A DNA stretch of 43,157 nucleotides from Mycobacterium palustre (GTDB taxonomy: Bacteria; Actinomycetota; Actinomycetes; Mycobacteriales; Mycobacteriaceae). Below, piece by piece: positions 39,775 to 43,157 of the stretch. The notes under the pieces were generated by a model that saw only the letters and a list, made by a program, of their open reading frames with translations, was not told where the DNA came from and searched no databases. The stretch's first letter is position 1; each line of letters opens with the position of its first letter. The stretch lies in contig NZ_LQPJ01000004.1 of NCBI RefSeq assembly GCF_002101785.1, forward strand, positions 1 through 43,157. Reading direction: 5' to 3'. Position numbers and translations under genes: made by a program.

Positions 39775-40398
39775 TCAGCCGAAAATCAGGCCCTGGGTCT
39801 TGGAGGTCGCGGCCGCGTACCGCGCCTGCACGTCGGCCCAGTTGACCACGTTCCAGAACGCCTTGACGTAGTCGGCCTTGACGTTCTTGTACTGCAGGTA
39901 GAAGGCGTGCTCCCACATGTCGACCTGCAGCAGCGGAATGATCCCGAGCGGGACGTTGGCCTGCTGGTCGTAGAGCTGGAAGGTCAGCAGCTTGCTGCCC
40001 AGGGTGTCGTAGCCGAGCACCGCCCAGCCCGATCCCTGCAAGCCGTTGGCGGCCGCGCTGAACTGAGCGCGGAACTTGTCGAACGACCCGAACGCGTCGT
40101 CGATGGCGGCGGCGAGGTCGCCGGTCGGCTTGTCGCCGCCGTCCGGCGAAAGGTTCTTCCACCAGATCGAGTGGTTGACGTGGCCACCGAGATGGAACGC
40201 GAGGTTCTTCTCGTTCAACAGGATCGCCGAGTGGTCGTCGTTGGCACGCGCCTCTTCGAGTTTGGCCAGGGCGTCGTTGACACCCTTGACGTAGGCGGCG
40301 TGGTGCTTGCTGTGGTGGATTTCGTTGATCTGACCGGAGATGTGCGGTTCCAGCGCTGCGTAGTCCCAGTCCAAGTCGGGCAGGGTGTATTCAGCCAC
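39775..40398 (-). CDS. sodA: Superoxide dismutase SodA, manganese type (right-arm copy)
   Basis: 207-residue enzyme with H28, H76, D160, H164 and Mn-type Q145, identical to 2759-3382. The GTG start is at 40398. Confidence 0.95.
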   Translation of the reverse strand: MAEYTLPDLDWDYAALEPHISGQINEIHHSKHHAAYVKGVNDALAKLEEARANDDHSAILLNEKNLAFHLGGHVNHSIWWKNLSPDGGDKPTGDLAAAIDDAFGSFDKFRAQFSAAANGLQGSGWAVLGYDTLGSKLLTFQLYDQQANVPLGIIPLLQVDMWEHAFYLQYKNVKADYVKAFWNVVNWADVQARYAAATSKTQGLIFG

Positions 40399-40564
40399 GG
40401 CATTCCTTTCTTCGATTGTGATCGTGCTTGACGCGCAGTCGCGCGGGGTCGGCCACGCGGCGGCCTGGGCCCCGAGCTTCACCAGTCAACCCTGCTCCAT
40501 GACCGCGCGTGCCGCAAGGACGACCGCAACGGGGCGGGGCCCGGGTTACCCGCTCGGGCGCGAT

Positions 40565-40720
40565 TTAAGACAAGACGATGACGGCCAGAACCGCGAGCAA
40601 CGCCAGCGCGATCAGAGCGGCACGCAGGGCGGCGATGCTGTAACTATGGTTCCACGCAGGCGAGCCAGAGTATGAGTTCGACGGGGCCGGGGAACCGGGA
40701 CCGAACGAATGCGTCGCCAT
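40565..40720 (-). CDS. Small single-pass membrane protein, 51 aa (right-arm copy)
   Basis: Mirror of 2437-2592: a polar N-terminal half, one C-terminal transmembrane helix and a GAAAGG ribosome site. Confidence 0.58.
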   Translation of the reverse strand: MATHSFGPGSPAPSNSYSGSPAWNHSYSIAALRAALIALALLAVLAVIVLS

Positions 40721-41199
40721 TAAGCGCCTTTCGCCTGCACGTTCACCTCGAGTGAGGTGAGTCACAACCATTTTTCGTGACGGTGATCATAACCGCTAGC
40801 AGTGGGGTTGAAAAACGCCCTGCGTAACGGCGGTGCGCCTGTGTTGCTCGACGGCGGGCGCGGCGCGCGGAGACAGCCGCCGCCGGGCCGGTCCCGCCGG
40901 GCGCCGCCGTGGCGATGCTTAGCAAGACAATGCATTTCGCTCGGGTCGCGCCTGGGCCTGTTTATGGCACAGCTGTACCAGCCGGGTGTTATCCACAGTG
41001 GCGAAGCCGGGCACGCGGCGGGGGCTGTGCCGATGCCGCGAACACCCATGCACCAATTGTGGATAAACCTGTGGAAACTGTGGATAGGGTGGGCGGCTTT
41101 CGGTGTTGCCGATCGGCGCGGTGGGTGCCGAGCAACCGCGCGCCTGCGCGGCCGGGCCGCATCCGCGGCCGGCGTGGGCGGCGGCGTTAGTCTGGTCCG
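40721..41199. other. Non-coding region with DnaA boxes and promoter (right arm)
   Basis: Mirror of 1958-2436. The promoter lies at 40786-40814 on the - strand and no supported gene is present. Confidence 0.65.
40989..41087. promoter_or_regulatory. DnaA-box cluster (right arm)
   Basis: Perfect boxes at 40989-40997 (TTATCCACA, +) and 41058-41066 (TGTGGATAA), plus degenerate boxes up to 41087. Confidence 0.65.
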
Positions 41200-42249
41200 G
41201 TGATCCAGGTGTGCTCCCAGTGCGGCACGCGGTGGAACGTGCGCGAGCGGCGGCGCGAGTGGTGCCCCCGCTGCCGGGGCGCGCTCATGGCGCCCCTGCC
41301 GGACGCGCCGCCGGCCGACCCGCGGTGGGGCGCGCAGGCCGGGCCGACGGCCCCCGTTCCCGCGGCGACCGCCTGGCAGCGCACCCCGCGCCTGCCGGCG
41401 GGCTTCCGCTGGATCGCGGTGCGCCCGGGCTCCGCGCCGCCGCCGCGGCACGGGCGGCGGCCCCTGGGCCCCACCCCGCGCTACACGGTGATCCCGCGCT
41501 GGGGGTTGGCCGACCGCGTCGACCAGGCGCCGGCGACGGTCGAAAAGCCAACGCGGACAGCACCATCGGCGCCCGTCGTGCGAACCGGGCTGTTCTTGAG
41601 CGTGCTGGTGCTCAGCATCACCGCCCTGGTCTACGTCGTGCGGTATGTGCTGCTTGTGGTCAACCGGAACACCCTGCTGAATTCGATCGTCGCGTTCGCC
41701 GCGGACTGGCTGGGCGTGCTGGCCAGCCTGGGCGCGATCGCGGCGGTGATCGTCTCCGGTGTGCTGCTGATCCGCTGGCTGATCGCGCGGCGGGCCGCCG
41801 TGTTCGCCCATCACGGCCTGCCCGAGCCGCGCTCCGTTCGGGCGCTGTGGGCGGGCTGCGCCGTTCCGCTCGCCAATCTGCTGTGGGCGCCGGTGTTCGT
41901 CATCGAGCTGGCCATCGTCGAGGAGCACTACGCCCGGCTGCGCAGGCCGATCGTCGAGTGGTGGGTGGCGTGGGTGCTCAGCTACCTGGTGTCGGCCTTC
42001 GCGATCGCGACCAGCTTTGCCCCCGACGCCCAGGGCATCGCCAACAACACGGTGCTGATGGTGTTCGCCTACCTGCTCGCGGCCGTCACGCTGGCCGCCG
42101 CGGGCCGGGTATTCGAGGGGTTCGAGCGCAAACCCGTCGAGCGGCCCGCGCACCGATGGGTCGTCGTCCCCACGGAGGGCCCGCCGCGGCCCGCCGCGCC
42201 GGCATCGGGTGGCCCGGTTGAGTTGGAGGGGCAGGAACCGGCAGCATAG
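41200..42249 (+). CDS. Zinc-ribbon membrane protein, Rv3843c-like (right-arm copy)
   Basis: 349 residues with the C5/C8/C22/C25 zinc ribbon and about five membrane helices, identical to 908-1957. GTG start at 41200. Confidence 0.84.
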   Translation: MIQVCSQCGTRWNVRERRREWCPRCRGALMAPLPDAPPADPRWGAQAGPTAPVPAATAWQRTPRLPAGFRWIAVRPGSAPPPRHGRRPLGPTPRYTVIPRWGLADRVDQAPATVEKPTRTAPSAPVVRTGLFLSVLVLSITALVYVVRYVLLVVNRNTLLNSIVAFAADWLGVLASLGAIAAVIVSGVLLIRWLIARRAAVFAHHGLPEPRSVRALWAGCAVPLANLLWAPVFVIELAIVEEHYARLRRPIVEWWVAWVLSYLVSAFAIATSFAPDAQGIANNTVLMVFAYLLAAVTLAAAGRVFEGFERKPVERPAHRWVVVPTEGPPRPAAPASGGPVELEGQEPAA

Positions 42250-42253
42250 GGGT

Positions 42254-43078
42254 ATGACCTGGGCCGACGAGGTGCTCGCCGGGCATCCGTATGTCGTCGC
42301 TCACCGGGGCGCCTCGGCCGCTCGGCCCGAACACACCCTGGCCGCTTACGATCTCGCGCTCCAGCAGGGCGCCGACGGCGTGGAATGCGATGTGCGGTTG
42401 ACCCGCGACGGCCACCTGGTGTGCGTGCATGACCGCCGCCTGGACCGGACGTCGACGGGAGCCGGTCTGGTCAGCACTATGACCCTGGCGCAACTCCGCA
42501 AGCTCGAGTACGGCGCGTGGCACGACAGCTGGCGGGAGGACGGGGCGCACGGTGACACCAGCCTGCTGACGCTCGACGCCCTCGTGTCGCTCGTTTTGGA
42601 CTGGCGCCGGCCGGTGAAGATCTTCATCGAGACCAAGCACCCGGTCCGCTACGGCTCGCTGGTGGAAAGCAAACTCCTCGCGGCGCTGCACCGCTTCGGC
42701 ATCGCCGCGCCGCCCTCGGCCGACCGGTCGCGCGCGGTGGTGATGTCGTTTTCGGCGGCCGCCGTCTGGAGGATTCGCCGCGCCGCGCCGATGCTGCCGA
42801 CCGTGCTGCTCGGCAGGACCGCTCGCTACCTGACCAGCACCGCGGCCACGGCGGTCGGCGCGACCGCGGTGGGACCGTCATTGCCGACGTTGAAGGACTA
42901 CCCGCAGCTCGTGGACCGCGCCGTGGCCCAGGGGCGGGCGGTGTACTGCTGGAACGTCGACGAGTACGAGGACATCGACTTCTGCCGCGACGTCGGGGTG
43001 GCCTGGCTCGCCACCCACCACCCGGGCCGCACCAAGGCGTGGCTGCAGCACCGAAGCACCGGCAACGGCGCCCACTAG
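42254..43078 (+). CDS. glpQ1: Glycerophosphodiester phosphodiesterase GlpQ1 (right-arm copy)
   Basis: 274-residue GDPD-family enzyme (H17, E44, D46, H59), identical to 79-903. The ATG is at 42254, 4 bases after the upstream gene. From 43079 to 43157 nothing else is seen. Confidence 0.92.
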   Translation: MTWADEVLAGHPYVVAHRGASAARPEHTLAAYDLALQQGADGVECDVRLTRDGHLVCVHDRRLDRTSTGAGLVSTMTLAQLRKLEYGAWHDSWREDGAHGDTSLLTLDALVSLVLDWRRPVKIFIETKHPVRYGSLVESKLLAALHRFGIAAPPSADRSRAVVMSFSAAAVWRIRRAAPMLPTVLLGRTARYLTSTAATAVGATAVGPSLPTLKDYPQLVDRAVAQGRAVYCWNVDEYEDIDFCRDVGVAWLATHHPGRTKAWLQHRSTGNGAH

Positions 43079-43157
43079 GTGTACCCGGCCATAACGTTGG
43101 TTACAGGCGGCTGATGGGTGGTAGGCCGCTGAGTGCGCTGTGGCGGCGTTGAGTGTT

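Overview
The window is high-GC actinobacterial DNA from a slow-growing nontuberculous Mycobacterium, most like the M. avium complex. The evidence is the unbroken gene order glpQ1 - Rv3843c - sodA - Rv3847 - Rv3848 - espR - Rv3850 - (ycnI-copC) - hns - rraA - ethA/ethR - dinB - Rv3856c - Rv3857c - gltD - gltB - start of Rv3860. This follows the Rv3842c-Rv3860 block of M. tuberculosis (locus names from memory of that genome), with species-specific additions: a YcnI/CopC copper pair, a third-type DinB polymerase, an F420-type LLM oxidoreductase and a PE relic.

The dominant feature is structural. The whole window is one giant palindrome. Position x on the + strand pairs with position 43157-x on the - strand, the symmetry axis lies between 21578 and 21579 (inside GTCGAC), there is no spacer, and the symmetry runs to both window ends. 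Every gene therefore occurs twice, once per arm in opposite orientation. The only difference I found is a G/C mismatch at 3424 versus 39733, inside the sodA terminator hairpin. The axis cuts the gene divergent from gltB after its 19th codon. A spacerless, near-identical palindrome of about 43 kb is most simply a fold-back (chimeric read or assembly artefact). A real inverted duplication, a linear end or a head-to-head amplicon cannot be excluded from sequence alone.

Layout of one arm (left arm; mirrored in the right). 79-1957: glycerophosphodiesterase and a zinc-ribbon membrane protein. 1958-2436: non-coding, with a DnaA-box cluster and a promoter for a 51-residue membrane peptide. 2759-5061: manganese-type superoxide dismutase, a conserved hypothetical, and a Gdt1/UPF0016 Mn exporter under a yybP-ykoY Mn riboswitch. 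5062-8865: the nucleoid regulators EspR and Lsr2-like/H-NS protein Rv3852, a coiled-coil protein, the copper pair and RraA. 8869-11057: divergent ethA/ethR with their operator. 11088-12309: dinB with a LexA/SOS box across its start. 12392-14519: PE relic, PHP-domain protein and LLM oxidoreductase. 14593-20923: a 46-residue protein and the glutamate synthase operon gltBD. 20924-21578: structured gltB leader and the truncated divergent gene.

Full annotations are given for the left arm; right-arm entries are shorter and state the role and anything arm-specific. No rRNA, tRNA, CRISPR array, intact insertion sequence or phage gene was seen.
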